64,000 nucleotides of DNA, from NCBI GenBank assembly GCA_011799875.1, contig CM022299.1, positions 30,903,996 to 30,967,995 of the forward strand, given 5' to 3'. Positions within the stretch are counted from its first letter, which is position 1. Each line of letters opens with the position of its first letter. Of this stretch, positions 11,631 to 22,364 are shown piece after piece. This stretch comes from Thinopyrum elongatum. Taxonomy: Eukaryota > Streptophyta > Magnoliopsida > Poales > Poaceae. The translations under genes were made by a program, and so were the position numbers. The notes beneath the pieces are model-generated. The model ran no database searches. It was not told the origin of the DNA and was given only the letters and a program-made list of their open reading frames with translations.

Positions 11631-12692
11631 ACTCCAACACAGGTAGTAGAGGTAAATTCTCTCTATATGTTTGATGAAGGTGATATACCCTATAATAAAT
11701 CTGCTAGTCAATGCTTGGATGAATTTGATAACTTTATTGTTAAACAAGAAAACTTCAATGCTTATGTTAGTAGACAATTGAAACGTAATGCTTATATGCT
11801 TGAACGCTTGGGTGATTATATGTGTAGAACTATTAATGATCTTAAGCTTATTAGTAAACATGCTTCCATGGTCAAAACTCAAGTAGAACAAGTTCTCAAG
11901 GCACAAAATGATTTGCTTAATGAGGTAAACAATAAAAAAAGATCATGTTGTTAGAGTTATGACTAGAGGTGGTAAAATGACTCAGGAACCTTTGTATCCT
12001 GAGGGCCATCCTAAAAGAATTGAGCAAGATTCTCAGAGAATTAATACTGATGCACCTAGTCCAACTAAAAAGAAAAATAATGATGATAGGACTTTGCATG
12101 CTTCTAGTGAACCTGTTATAGACACGCTTGAGAACCCCAATGATATTTCTATTTCTGATGCTGACACACAATATGGTGATGAACATGAACCTAGTGACAA
12201 TGATAATGATGATGTTCATGTTGATGCTCAACCTAGTAATGATAATGATGTGGAGATAGAACCTGCTGTTGATCTTGATAACCCACAACCTAAGAATAAA
12301 AGGTATGATAAGAGAGACTTTGTTGCTAGGAAACATGGAAAAGAAAGAGAACCATGGGTTCAGAAACCCATGCCCTTTCCTCCTAAACCATCCAAGAAAA
12401 AGGATGACGAGGAATTTGAGTGCTTTGTTGAAATGCTTAGACCTGTCTTTTTGCGTATGCGTTTGACTGATATTCTGAAAATGTCTCCTTATGCTAAGTA
12501 TATGAAAGATATTGTTACAAATAAAAGAAAGATACCAAAAGCTGAAATTTCCACCATGCTTGCTAATTACACATTTAAAGGTGGAATACCAAAGAAACTA
12601 GGAGATCCTGGAATACCAACTATACCATGCTCCATTAAAAGAAACTATGTTAAAACTGCTTTATGTGATTTGGGAGCCGGTGTTAGTGTTAT
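11631..12692 (+). pseudogene. gag-protease of element A, middle part
   Basis: The frame resumes after the hAT insertion. It reads open to about 11940, where a one-base change in an A-run shifts it. The next frame runs from HVVRVMTRGGKMTQEPLYPE through an acidic spacer (about 12060-12280) and MLRPVFLRMRLTDILKMSPY to the protease motif LCDLGAGVSV near 12660-12690. D-L-G is the Athila-type version of the aspartic protease D-T-G. A CACTA element then interrupts the codon for the Met that follows. Confidence 0.85.
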
Positions 12693-12709
12693 CACTACTG
12701 GAATCAGCT

Positions 12710-13310
12710 GCTTTGCCGTCTGCCATAGCAGACAGCAAAGGCATGTTTGGCGGACGGCAAAGCATTTGCCATCTGCTAGCAGACGGCAAACACTCCGGCT
12801 GAACTGCTGCCGGTAAAGGCCGCTTTGCCGTCTGCTGGCGGACGGCAAAGAAGGAAAGTTCTTTGCCGTCTGCTAGCAGACGACAAAGCTTGTGGACGGC
12901 ACAAAAAAGGTGACAGCCCCGTTAGGGGGCTAACGGCGCTCTTTGCCGTCTGCCAGCAGACGGTAAAGACCTTGCTTCTTTGCCGTCTGCCAGCAGATGG
13001 CAAAGACCTTTGCTTCTTTGCCGTCTGCTGGCAGATGGCAAAGACATTTCTTCTTTGCCGTCTGCCAGCAGATGGCAAAGACCTTTGCTTCTTTGCCGTC
13101 TGCTGGCAGATGGCAAAGACCTTGCTTCTTTGCCGTCTGCCAGCAGATGGCAAAGACCTTTTCTTCTTTGCCGTCTGCTAGCAGACGGCAAAGAGGCCAA
13201 ATAGGCCAGCCCAGGTTGAACAGGCTGCTGCCACGTGGCCTATTTGCCGTCTGCTAGCAGACGGCAAACCCCTTTGCCGTCTGTTAGCAGACGGCAAATT
13301 GGCTATATAG
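12710..13310. repeat. Palindromic subterminal repeats of the second CACTA
   Basis: About 13 units have the form CTTTGCCGTCTGC, two bases, GCAGAYGGCAAAG. Each is a near-perfect hairpin of about 28 bp. Spacers are short, many of them CTTTGCTTC or CCTTGCTTC. These are probable TNPA binding sites. Confidence 0.85.
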
Positions 13311-13344
13311 CCCCTGTTTTTTTCTTAAATTCAATCAATTTCAC

Positions 13345-13346
<2 letters not shown>

Positions 13347-13376
<30 letters not shown>
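13347..13376. repeat. AT dinucleotide microsatellite
   Basis: An uninterrupted AT run of about 15 units inside the second CACTA. Confidence 0.95.
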
Positions 13377-13379
<3 letters not shown>

Positions 13380-13669
13380 TTTCAAAATATTTCAACAAGT
13401 ACATATAGCCAACATATCCCTGCCATATGGATCATCCAACATATCCAACACATATATCATCATCCAACACATATATACACCAAATGAAAAGTCCAACATA
13501 TCCAACAATTAAGCAAAAGGTCCATATACAATATAGCCACCATCCATCCATACATATATACGTAGCAAGTTTCAACTTGTTCATCCTACAAAATCAAAAC
13601 AAAAAGGAAGGACAAGGAGAAGAGTAGACTCCAACGCAAGCTTCCGTGATCTGAAGCAAATCTGCAAAA

Positions 13670-13770
13670 TGGGAAAGAAGAAAGTTAGAAGAAGAAGAAG
13701 ACTAGAAGACTAGAAGAAGAAGAAGAAAAAGAAGCAGAATTTTTCTTCTCTTTCTTTTTCTTCTTCTTAT
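13670..13770. repeat. Purine tract followed by pyrimidine tract
   Basis: GAA-rich sequence (13670-13735) runs straight into TTC-rich sequence (13740-13768), forming an imperfect inverted repeat. Confidence 0.7.
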
Positions 13771-13779
13771 TGCTTATTT

Positions 13780-14650
13780 GTGTCATTTTAGAGCTAACCT
13801 AGTTAAATAGGCCATTTTTGACCTAAATAGGCTAAGTATGTCATAAATGAACTAAATAGGTCATTTTAGAGCTAACCTAGTTAAATAGTTCATTTTGGAG
13901 CATATTAAGTCATTTTGGAGCTAAATAGGTCATTTTGGAGCATATTAAGTCATTTTCGAGCTAAATAGGTCATTTTGGAGCTAAATAGGTCATTTTGGAG
14001 CATATTAAGTCATTTTCGAGCTAAATAGGTCATTTTGGAGCTAAATAGGTCATTTAGGAGCATATTAAGTCATTTTCGAGCTAAATAGGTCATTTTGGAG
14101 CTAAATAGGTCATTTTGGAGCTAAATATGCTCCAAAATGACTTAATATGCTCCAAAATGACTTAATATGCTCCAAAATGACTTAATATGCTCCTAAATGA
14201 CTTAATATGCTCCAAAATGACTTAATATGCTCCAAAATGACTTAATATGCTAAATAGGTCATTTTGGAGCATATTAAGTCATTTTGGAGCTAAATAGGTC
14301 ATTTTGGAGCTAAATAGGTTATTTTGGAGCATATTAAGTCATTTTCGAGCTAAATAGGTCATTTATGAGCTAAATAGGTCATTTTGGAGCATATTAAGTC
14401 ATTTTGGAGTTAAATAGGTCATTTTGGAGCTAAATAGGTCATTTTGGAGCATATTAAGTCATTTTGGAGCTACATAGGTCATTTTGGAGCATATTAAGTC
14501 ATTTTGGAGCATATTAAGTCATTTTGGAGGAATAAATGCTAAGTATAGGTCATTTTAGAGCTATCCTAGGTTAAATAGGTCATTTTTGAGCTAATTAAGC
14601 TTATTATGTCATTTTTGAGCTAGCTAAGCATATTGAGTCATTTTGGAGGA
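13780..14650. repeat. 20-bp tandem array with an inverted middle
   Basis: Two related 20-bp units alternate: CTAAATAGGTCATTTTGGAG and CATATTAAGTCATTTTGGAG. In 14128-14250 the second unit appears as its reverse complement about six times in a row. The array is flanked by more degenerate copies. It is probably intronic or spacer sequence of the CACTA element. Confidence 0.9.
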
Positions 14651-15627
14651 AAAATGCTAAGTATATGATTATGTCGCTAGTATCCATATGGCAGAGAACC
14701 CGGGCCGACATGACTAGTCATAGAACCAAGGTGGCACAAACATACAGGGACAGGCATACATGACCCAACAATGCACGTGTCGGTCATTAGCGAGTGCAAC
14801 CAAGTCGTAGCAAGCTACAAGGACTTCGGTGATACACCGTGTGACATTTCCCCGTAGGAACAGACACAGGGGCAAAGAAGGACACATGCCGGTCAATCCA
14901 TGTGTTCCGGAGCAGTAGCGAACTACCATGGCTCAGTGGAAGCACTAGGAGGCATTTCCCTGTATGGAAGGCTACCAAAGGCACACGACTAGGTCATTTC
15001 TTAAGCTAAGTATGCATTTGTTAAGCTAAACACTTGGGAAAACTTACCGTCATCAAGGAGGTGTAGCTGTAGGACCAGTCGCGCCAGTGGCAGACGGAGA
15101 AGCATCGGTCGATGCTTGCCTGGAGTTATGCTGCACCAAAGATCATTTCCAATGTATCGTTAGCATGATGCAACTCAAATGTGAAGACTAGTAACTAATG
15201 ACCATTCAAATGAAACTCACTGTGCCCGCCGGAACAATGTCTGGCATCGCCGGAGGAGTCGTGCCGGTCTTCTCGCACATGGTCTGCACATTTGGTTTTG
15301 ACGAGTCAGTCATATTAGATACTAATGTAAGGAACATTACGTGCATGATTTGGCTAACATGCAAAAGAAAATTACCGCGAACATCTCGTATAGGGCCTGG
15401 GTAGCCATCATGTTCCGGTTCCTCTCCTCCTCCAACAGCTTGGTCGTCTGCCGGTCCCTCTCCGCTAGAAGCGCCTGTGTGTTCGTTCTCTCTTCCTCAA
15501 TAGCAGCCTGGGTCTTCGCTCTCTCTGCCTCAATAGCAGCCTGCAACACCACTCGTTAGCATTGTAATAATCGACGGCCGCACACACAATGTAATGGAGG
15601 AAAGGTATCTAGAAGTGCCTAAGTATA
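14651..15627 (-). pseudogene. TNPA-like C-terminal fragment of the second CACTA
   Basis: At 15337-15552, minus strand, the frame reads AAIEAERAKTQAAIEEERTN then LLAERDRQTTKLLEEERNRN, a charged coiled coil typical of the C-terminus of CACTA TNPA/TNP2-like proteins. Upstream pieces such as PPAMPDIVPAGTVSFI near 15200-15270 fit the proline-rich linker of the same proteins, but I could not join them into one gene. Positions 14660-15000 hold no frame I recognise. Confidence 0.5.
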
Positions 15628-15628
15628 T

Positions 15629-16075
15629 ATGCCTTTCTCTTTATATCGTAGACTTGATTTGAATAAGTTGACACCAACTGAAATGTCTCTGCAAATGGCA
15701 GATAAATCAACTGCTATACCCATCGGTATTTGTGAGGATGTGCCTGTCGTAGTTGCAAATGTTACTATTTTAATGGACTTTGTTATTATTGATATACCCG
15801 AGGACGACAGTATGTCGATTATCCTTGGTAGACCCTTTTTGAATATTGCAGGGGCTGTTATTGATTGCAACAAGGGCAATGCCACTTTTCATGTTAATGG
15901 TAATGAGCATACGGTACACTTTCCGAAGAAACAACCTCGAGTGAACAGTATCAACTCTATTGGAGAAATTCCAACAATTGCTATTGGACGTTTTAAATTC
16001 CCTCTTCCTACTGTCAAAAAGAAATATGATATTCTTATTGTTGGGGACATGCATATCCCCGTTGAGGTAACCTAG
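15629..16075 (+). pseudogene. Protease C-terminal part of element A
   Basis: It continues the protease after the CACTA insertion: MPFSLYRRLDLNKLTPTEMS, then VTILMDFVIIDIPEDDSMSI and ILGRPFLNIAGAVIDCNKGN, the conserved flap and C-terminal motif of Athila-type proteases. The frame ends GDMHIPVEVT and stop at 16075. No reverse transcriptase follows, in contrast to autonomous gypsy elements. Confidence 0.87.
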
Positions 16076-16229
16076 TGTTATTCGAAAATTCTCCGGTTTC
16101 ATGTCATTCGGAAGAAGTTTGTTAATAAGACTTGATCAACCTTATTAATGGATTCATTTTGACGGGCATGTGATGGATGAATTTAGGAAGCACAACCTTC
16201 TGTACCCAACTTTTACTCTCTGTTATTCC

Positions 16230-17021
16230 GATTTAATAAAGTAAATTATTTTTTTGTTTTCTGATTTATCCGTGCAATAAAAAATGACCAGAAAATAAAA
16301 GTTCTCCAAAGGCCCTGAAAATTTAGTATGATTTTTTCCATAATATTTAAGAATTTTTGGCACTGAAAACACCTTAGGGAGGTGCAGGGGCGGATCCAGC
16401 CCAGCACTGGGCCCCGGGCCTGCTTCACCGCTACAGTGTTCAACAGTGTAAAATAGTGCAAAAAACACTACAGTCAACAAAGGAATACATCCACACGCCC
16501 CGGGCCCAGGCCCCCTGGCCTGGGGCTGTCTCCGCCACTGGGGAGGTGCACCAGTGGGCCATAAGCCCACAGGGTGCACCCACCCCCCTAGGCGTGCCTA
16601 CAGGGCTTGTGGGTCCCACATGGGTCCACCTCACTTATGCCAGCACCCATCCACTTCGTCTTCCTCCAGAAAAAATCATCCCATTGCTCAAACCCGTGTT
16701 CTTGCTCATCTTCCTACCATTTTCGATCTCCTTGCTCAAAGCTCCATTTGCAAAACTATTTTGGGAGACTATTCCTCGGTATGTGACTCCTCCAATGGTC
16801 CAATTAGTTTTTGTTCTAGTGCTTTATATATTGCAAATTTTCGCTGCTGTGGTGACCATGTTCTTGAGCTTGCATGTCAAATTTAGATGGCCCAAAGTAG
16901 TTTTGTTTCATGATATAGCCTCTAGACACTTGTGGGAGCGGTTACTATTAGTTTTGTTGAGTTTGGTTCACTTTTATTTTGAGTCACTAAAAATTTCAAA
17001 AAAAATTCAGAGAGAAAGAAA
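16230..17021 (+). promoter_or_regulatory. Internal LTR-like promoter region upstream of ORF2 (element A)
   Basis: AAATAAAAGTTCTC, a run of A/T-rich sequence, and a GC-rich palindromic block with GGGGGTGCACC or GGCTTGTGGG and CCACATGGGTCC follow in the same order as in the LTR just ahead of its TATA box. Element B has the same arrangement at 28080-28270. It suggests an internal promoter for ORF2. A hAT MITE (16385-16540) has split it. The stretch 16640-17021 is an ORF2 leader without a gene. Confidence 0.45.
16385..16540. mobile_element. hAT MITE, 156 bp
   Basis: The ends CAGGGGCGGATCCAGCCC and the complement of CAGTGGCGGAGACAGCCC form inverted repeats. A perfect 8-bp copy GGGAGGTG flanks it (16377-16384 and 16541-16548). 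Element B lacks the insertion at the matching place. Confidence 0.9.
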
Positions 17022-18056
17022 ATGTTGAGCAAAGTTTTCCAAGGTGGTTCCTGGAAGAAGAAATCTCCAAGGCCCGCGATACGTGAGCCTGATCTCGAAC
17101 CACCAAGGGAGGCTTCGGTGCAACCTTGTGAATGGCCGTCGGTTCATTTCATGACTCGTGCCGGTTTCAAGGATGAATTCTATGCGTACATACACAATGC
17201 CGAGCTGACGAACTTCATTTCAGTTAAGTGTCATCAGTACTACAACCTTACAGATTCCTTCGTGAGGAGATTTAAGTATTCTGTTCAGCGCAATACGCAT
17301 TCTGTTTTATTCGATCTTTATGATAAATCATTTACCATGGACCTGGAAGATTTTAGTGATGCATGTAAAATTCCACAATGGGGCAGTTTTACTGAACCTC
17401 GTAAATTTGATTGTTTTGAGTTCCTTGCTAGAATCACTGTAGGAGAAACTAGAACCATAACACAAGCTACTATAGGGAGCATTCACTTTCCTGCTTTACA
17501 TTACTTTGCTCTCTTCATAGGTAGATGCATTAATGGTAAACATGATCATAGCCACCTTTGCGCCTCCGATCTCATTGTTCTTAGGAGCACAGTAATGAAT
17601 GATAAAAGATTTAATTTAGGGGCTATCGTTGCACGTCGTTTGCATAATAATGCTAAAGATGGAGATTTCTTTGGTGGAATTTATGCCACTCGTTTAGCTA
17701 ATTATCTTGGTGTTCCCATAAGAGAAAATGATCCTCAGTTACCACCTGCTTTTCTTGATTATGATGCTATGGAATGTTACCAGTTCCTTGAGAGAGGCGA
17801 GTTGCCTTTCCAATACAGACTAATCTTTGACAGACAGCGCGCTGTCCATATTACCCTTCCCGCTTCTGCCTTCTTTGACTTTCAGGCAAAACAAAGATAC
17901 TTCATAACCAGAGAGGAAGCAGCCGAGTATGAGAGAGCGAGGGAGACAGCTCACCTCCATCAGGCAGCTCGCCAGGCGGTGGCAGCTGCAATTGAGTACA
18001 ACCCAACTACAACCCCGGATATTATCCTGGCCAGCCGTGGCCATAGACCAACTTAG
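17022..18056 (+). CDS. ATHILA ORF1-like protein of element A
   Basis: An intact frame of 344 codons from ATG 17022 to TAG. The centre holds HYFALFIGRCINGK and RFNLGAIVARRLHNNAKDG, then GGIYATRLANYLGVPI, which match the plant retrotransposon ATHILA ORF1-type domain. PCEWP near residue 38 and LPASAFFDF near residue 285 are shared with the element B protein. The C-terminus is rich in Ala, Arg and Glu. It has no enzymatic motif. Its function in the element is unknown; position suggests an env-like or accessory slot. It is followed at once by a polypurine-like tract (18070-18080). Confidence 0.85.
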   Translation: MLSKVFQGGSWKKKSPRPAIREPDLEPPREASVQPCEWPSVHFMTRAGFKDEFYAYIHNAELTNFISVKCHQYYNLTDSFVRRFKYSVQRNTHSVLFDLYDKSFTMDLEDFSDACKIPQWGSFTEPRKFDCFEFLARITVGETRTITQATIGSIHFPALHYFALFIGRCINGKHDHSHLCASDLIVLRSTVMNDKRFNLGAIVARRLHNNAKDGDFFGGIYATRLANYLGVPIRENDPQLPPAFLDYDAMECYQFLERGELPFQYRLIFDRQRAVHITLPASAFFDFQAKQRYFITREEAAEYERARETAHLHQAARQAVAAAIEYNPTTTPDIILASRGHRPT

Positions 18057-18069
18057 GCCAAAAGCCTAA

Positions 18070-18080
18070 GCTTGGGGGAG
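18070..18080 (+). promoter_or_regulatory. Internal polypurine-like tract (element A)
   Basis: GCTTGGGGGAG just after the ORF2 stop repeats the core of the true polypurine tract at 20961-20974. It resembles a central polypurine tract, but use in priming is only a guess. Confidence 0.4.
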
Positions 18081-19032
18081 TACGTATTTCTCACCGACAT
18101 TACATTCATGTTCACACACTCATTCTAGTTGTCGGTGTTCATACTTTTTCATTGTATTATCCATGTTAGTTTATTTTTCTCGCTTTCTTCTTGTGTGTTT
18201 GGAAAACTTTGAGAAAACCCAAAAAAATTAGTTCTCGCTTCTTTTTAGTTTTTCTTTCTAGTTTATTTAGCAGTAGTATTAAAAGAAAACCCAAAATATT
18301 TCTCGTTCTTCTTTTGCTTGTTGGGAACTTTCCCGTGTAAATAGTTTTTCTCGTTTTCGTTTTTGCTTTCTTTAGAAAAACAAAAACTCCAAAAATATTT
18401 CAGTGTGTTTCTTTGAAATTCTTTTATTTTCTTTGGGTCGTGAGGAGAAGACCACGATGAAAATGTTGAGTGGCTCTCATATGCATTATTGTTGATCTAA
18501 CAAAGAGCCCATATTGCCTTGTCTTCTTCTCTGAATAAATGTTTGCAGATTCCAGCTTAGTCCAATGCACGTGCAATCTTATTATTATTCACATCGTTCG
18601 GTCGTGCAAGTGAAAGGCAATAATGACGATATTTCATGATGTGATTGAGATGGAGAAAAGCTAGTACGAATTCGACCTATTTTGTTTTTGTAAATATGAT
18701 TAGCTCATCGTTCTTGATTTAGCCCATTATGAATGAAACATGTTTGCAATGACAACTAGAGATTATAGTTACTCATGCCATGCTTAATTAGCTAAGAGTG
18801 TATAATGGTTTGTCTTGTGTGCCAACATGCATTTTAAAATGGTTATGATATAGTATGATAGGATGGTATCCTCCTTTGAATGATTCAAGTGGCTTGACTT
18901 GGCACATGTTCACGCATGTAGTTGAAACAAAAACAACATAGCCTCCACGATATTTATGTTCATGGTGATTTATATCCTACTCATGCTTGCACTCAATGTT
19001 CATTAATCTCAATGCATGTTTAAGACCGTTGT
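18081..19032 (+). other. Long non-coding region of element A, first part
   Basis: This is T-rich DNA (TTTTTCTCG, TTCTTTT runs) with no gene. It is homologous to 29720-30680 in element B, so it is part of the element and not a later insertion. Confidence 0.7.
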
Positions 19033-19842
19033 CTAGGGCTGGAAAAAAAGCTCGAAGCTAGTGAGCTAAACGAGTAGCTCGTGACTCGGCTCGAATCGAC
19101 TCAAAGTCGAAGAATAATGAGTCGAGCCAAGCTTTATTTTAAGATCGTTTATGGATCAAGTTAAACGAGCCGAGTTCACGAGTACTAGTGTAACTCGTTA
19201 GGCTCGGTATAAAACTCACCCACCCAGCACCACCTTGCATCCCAGGCTAGTGGCATAGGCACAACACAGGGTCCATCCGCATAACACTAGGCCCAACCAC
19301 CTAGGACACGCACGCCACAATAGCGAGAGACCAGTATGTTGATTCCCGTCCCATCGCATCTATTTCTGAATCATGAGTTCGCGACAGCGGCAGTGCCGCG
19401 TAAACCCACCTCTCGGGTCATGTACATGTTGCTAACTTGTTGATTATTGTGGTCATATACCATTGTATGTGGAATTGTGGTCAGGTACATGTTACCGACT
19501 TGCTGATTATTGTGGTCATGTACAAGTTATTGACTTGCTGACATGTTGATGGTACTAACAATTGAAAGTTAAGCTACTTACAATTGTTTTTGAACATCGT
19601 ACATGCTTAATATGTACATGTTACATTCCCAATTAATATTTTTTATCATATTCCTAAGGTTTTATGTTCATACCTATAACGAGCTTAACAAGCTAAATGA
19701 GCTAGCTCACGAGCTAAATGAGTCGAGCCAATCTTGGATTTGAGCTCGTTATAGTAACGAATCGAGTCGAGCTAGCTCGTTAACGAAACAAGCTCTAGCG
19801 AGTCTAGCCGAGCTGGCTCGACTCGGTTCGAATTCTAGCCCT
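19033..19842. mobile_element. hAT-like transposon, 810 bp, non-autonomous
   Basis: The ends are CTAGGGCTGGAAAAAAAGCT and the complement of AGGGCTAGAATTCGAACCGA. A perfect 8-bp copy ACCGTTGT flanks it (19025-19032 and 19843-19850). Element B shows the empty site (GACCGTTTTCACTATCTAGC near 30677-30696). The ends are dense in GAGCTAGCTCG-like motifs. No transposase frame is seen. Confidence 0.9.
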
Positions 19843-19850
19843 ACCGTTGT

Positions 19851-20960
19851 CGCTCTCTAGTTGGTCGCTCCTCAATCTTTTGCTAGCCTTCACTTGTACT
19901 AAGCGGGAATACTGCTTGTGCATCCACTTCCTTAAACCCATAGTTGTTCCATATGAGTCCACCATACCTACCTATATGCGGTATTTACCTATCGTTCCAA
20001 GTAAATTTGCATGTGCCAAACTCTAAACCTTCAAATAATAATCTGTTTTGTATGCCCGAATCGCTCATGTAGCGACTGGGGGCTGTCAGTATCTTCCATG
20101 CTAGGTGGGTTATTCTCACGATGAGTGTTTATTCACTTGTCATTCACGAGAAAGTGGCTGGTAATCGGGATGCCTAGTTCCATGCTCAAAATCAAATCAA
20201 AATATAATCATAAAACAAAACTCCCCCAGGACTGTTGTTGGTATGGACGGTACCCGTGGATTCGGCTAGTTGTGGAGTGTGATTGTTGGTGGAGGGGGAG
20301 TAAAAACTTTACCATTCTGTTTGGGAACCGCCTATAATGTATCTAGCATGGAAGATAGTGAGATCTCTTGGTTGCTATGTTGACAATGAAAGCATACCGC
20401 TCAAAATTATATTCATCTCTACTTTAAAAGCTCGAGCTCTGGCACCTCTGCAAATCCCTGCTTCCCTCTGCGAAGGGCCTATCTATTTACTTTTATTGTT
20501 GAGTCATCATCCTCTTATAAAAAGCACCAGCTGGAGAGCACCATTGTCATTTATATGCTTTGTTATTAATTGATATTGAGTATGAGTGTGACTAGATCTC
20601 TTTTGCCATGAATTATAATGTCTAGTCAGTCCTTGATCTTCAGAGGTGCTTTGCATTTATGTTTTGCGGTTTTAGAAAGGGCTAGCGAGATACCATTTTG
20701 TCATATTGAATCATGATTGTTTTAAAAAAGGTATTGTCATCCGAGATTTATTATTATTGCTCGCTAGTTGATTATGCCATTGATATGACTAAATGTGAGA
20801 CCTAAATGTTATTGTGAATATGGTTAGTTCATAATCTTTGCTGAAAACCTGAACATCAGTTAGACATATTTGCAACAACAAGATCAAATAGAGTTTGTAA
20901 AAGTTTTTCTTTGTCACTTTCAGTTTGTCGACTGAATTGCTTGAGGACAAGCAATGGGTT
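19851..20960 (+). other. Long non-coding region of element A, second part
   Basis: It is homologous to 30700-31780 of element B, including GGGGGCTGTCAGTATCTTCC. It ends in TTGCTTGAGGACAAGCAA just before the polypurine tract, as in many plant gypsy elements. No gene. Confidence 0.7.
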
Positions 20961-20974
20961 AAGCTTGGGGGAGT
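20961..20974 (+). promoter_or_regulatory. Polypurine tract of element A
   Basis: AAGCTTGGGGGAGT lies directly before the 3' LTR start TGATACG. Confidence 0.9.
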
Positions 20975-22359
20975 TGATACGTCTCCATCGTATCTACTTT
21001 TTCAAACTCTTTTGCCCTTGTTTTGGACTCTAATTTGCATGATTTGAATGGAACTAACCCGGACTGATGCTGTTTTCAGCAGAATTGCCATGGTGTTATT
21101 TTTGTGCACAAATCAAAGTTCTCGGATTGACCTGAAAATTTACGGAGAATTTTTGTGGAATATATAAAAAATACTGGCGCAAGAATTAACCAGAGGGGGG
21201 CCACCCAGAGGCCACAAGCCCTGGGGGCGTGCCCTGCAGGCTTGTGGGCCCCCTGGACCTCCTCTGACCCTAACTCCAACTCTATAAGTACCTATTCGGG
21301 GAGAAAAAATCAGGAAGAAGGATTCATCATGTTTTACGATACAGAGCCACCGCCACCTGCTGTTCTTCATCGGGAGGGCTGATCTCGAGTCCGTTCGGGG
21401 CTCCGGAGAGGGGGATTCGTCGCCATCATCATCACCAACCTTCCTCCATCGCCAATTTCATGATGCTCATCGCCGGGAGTGAGTAATTCCTTCGTAGGCT
21501 CGCTGGACGGTGATGGGTTGGATGAGATTTATCATGTAATCGAGTTAGTTTTGTTAGGGTTTGATCCCTAGTATCCACTATGTTCTGAGATTGATGTTGC
21601 TATGACTTTCCTATGCTTAATGCTTGTCACTAGGGCCCGGGTGCCATGACTTCAGATCTGAACCTATTATGTTTTCATGAATATATATGTGTTCTTGATC
21701 CGATCTTGCAAGCTGTAGATACCTATTACGAGTTATGATCCGCATACCCCAAGGTGACAATAATTGGGATTCTTTTCGGTGATTATCGTAGTTTGAGGAG
21801 TTCATGTATTCACTAAGTGCTAATGCTTTGGTCTGGTTCTCTATTAAAAGGAGGCCTTAATATCCCTTAGTTTCCATTAGGACCCCGCTGCCACGGGAGG
21901 GTAGGACAAAAGATGTCATGCAAGTTCTTTTCCATAAGCACGTATGACTATATACGGAATACATGCCTACATTATATTGATGAATTGGAGCTAGTTCTGT
22001 GCCACCCTAGGTTATAACTGTTGCATGATGAATACCATCCGACATAATTATCCATCACTAATCCATTGCCTATCAGCTTTTCACATATTGATCTTTGCTA
22101 AATTACTTTGCCGTTGCCACTGTTACAATTGCTACAAAACTGTTACTGTTACTTTTGCCATCGTTACTGTTACTTCCATACTAGTTTGCTACTAAATACT
22201 TTGCTGCAGATATTAAGTCTTTCAGGTGTGGCTGAATTGGCAACTCAACTGCTAATACTCGTGAATATTCCTTGGCTCCCCTTGTGTCGAATCAATAAAT
22301 TTGGGTTGAATACTCTACCCTCGAAAACTGCTACGATCCCCTATACTTGTGGGTTATCA
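20975..22359 (+). repeat. 3' LTR of element A
   Basis: 1385 bp, TGATACGTCTCC to GGGTTATCA. It matches 8207-9611 closely. It has lost a short segment in the GC-rich block. Confidence 0.92.
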
Positions 22360-22364
22360 GACAG

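Larger units (their letters stand above)
12693..15627. mobile_element. CACTA transposon with CTTTGCCGTCTGC hairpins
   Basis: The left end CACTACTGGAATCAGCTGC is a CACTA terminus. It is followed by about 13 palindromic subterminal units, an AT microsatellite, a purine/pyrimidine block, a 20-bp tandem array and a minus-strand TNPA-like coiled-coil frame. Host protease frame before (GVSV) and after (MPFSLYRRLDL) shows that the insertion ends at 15627 with a TAT copy (12690-12692 and 15628-15630). The right end lacks a clear CCAGTAGTG terminus, so it is damaged. Confidence 0.82.
8207..22359 (+). mobile_element. Athila-lineage gypsy element A (Sabrina/WHAM-like, non-autonomous)
   Basis: The LTRs are 8207-9611 and 20975-22359. 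The flanking 5-bp copies are AACAG (8202-8206) and GACAG (22360-22364), differing by one base. The inside has a tRNA-Asp primer site, gag and protease, an ATHILA ORF1-like gene and a polypurine tract, but no reverse transcriptase, RNase H or integrase. Four DNA transposons later inserted into it. Without them the element would be about 9.6 kb, close to element B. Confidence 0.92.

Noticed and set aside
12776..13257. Repeating open frames on both strands with CRLLADGK-like units
   Set aside because: They are translations of the CACTA hairpin repeats and not proteins.
13780..14650. CRISPR-like repeat array
   Set aside because: Units are directly adjacent without unique spacers, partly inverted, and lie inside a plant transposon.
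16456..17028. A 190-codon open frame before ORF2 of element A
   Set aside because: It crosses the hAT MITE, so it cannot be an original gene of the element; it has no domain.
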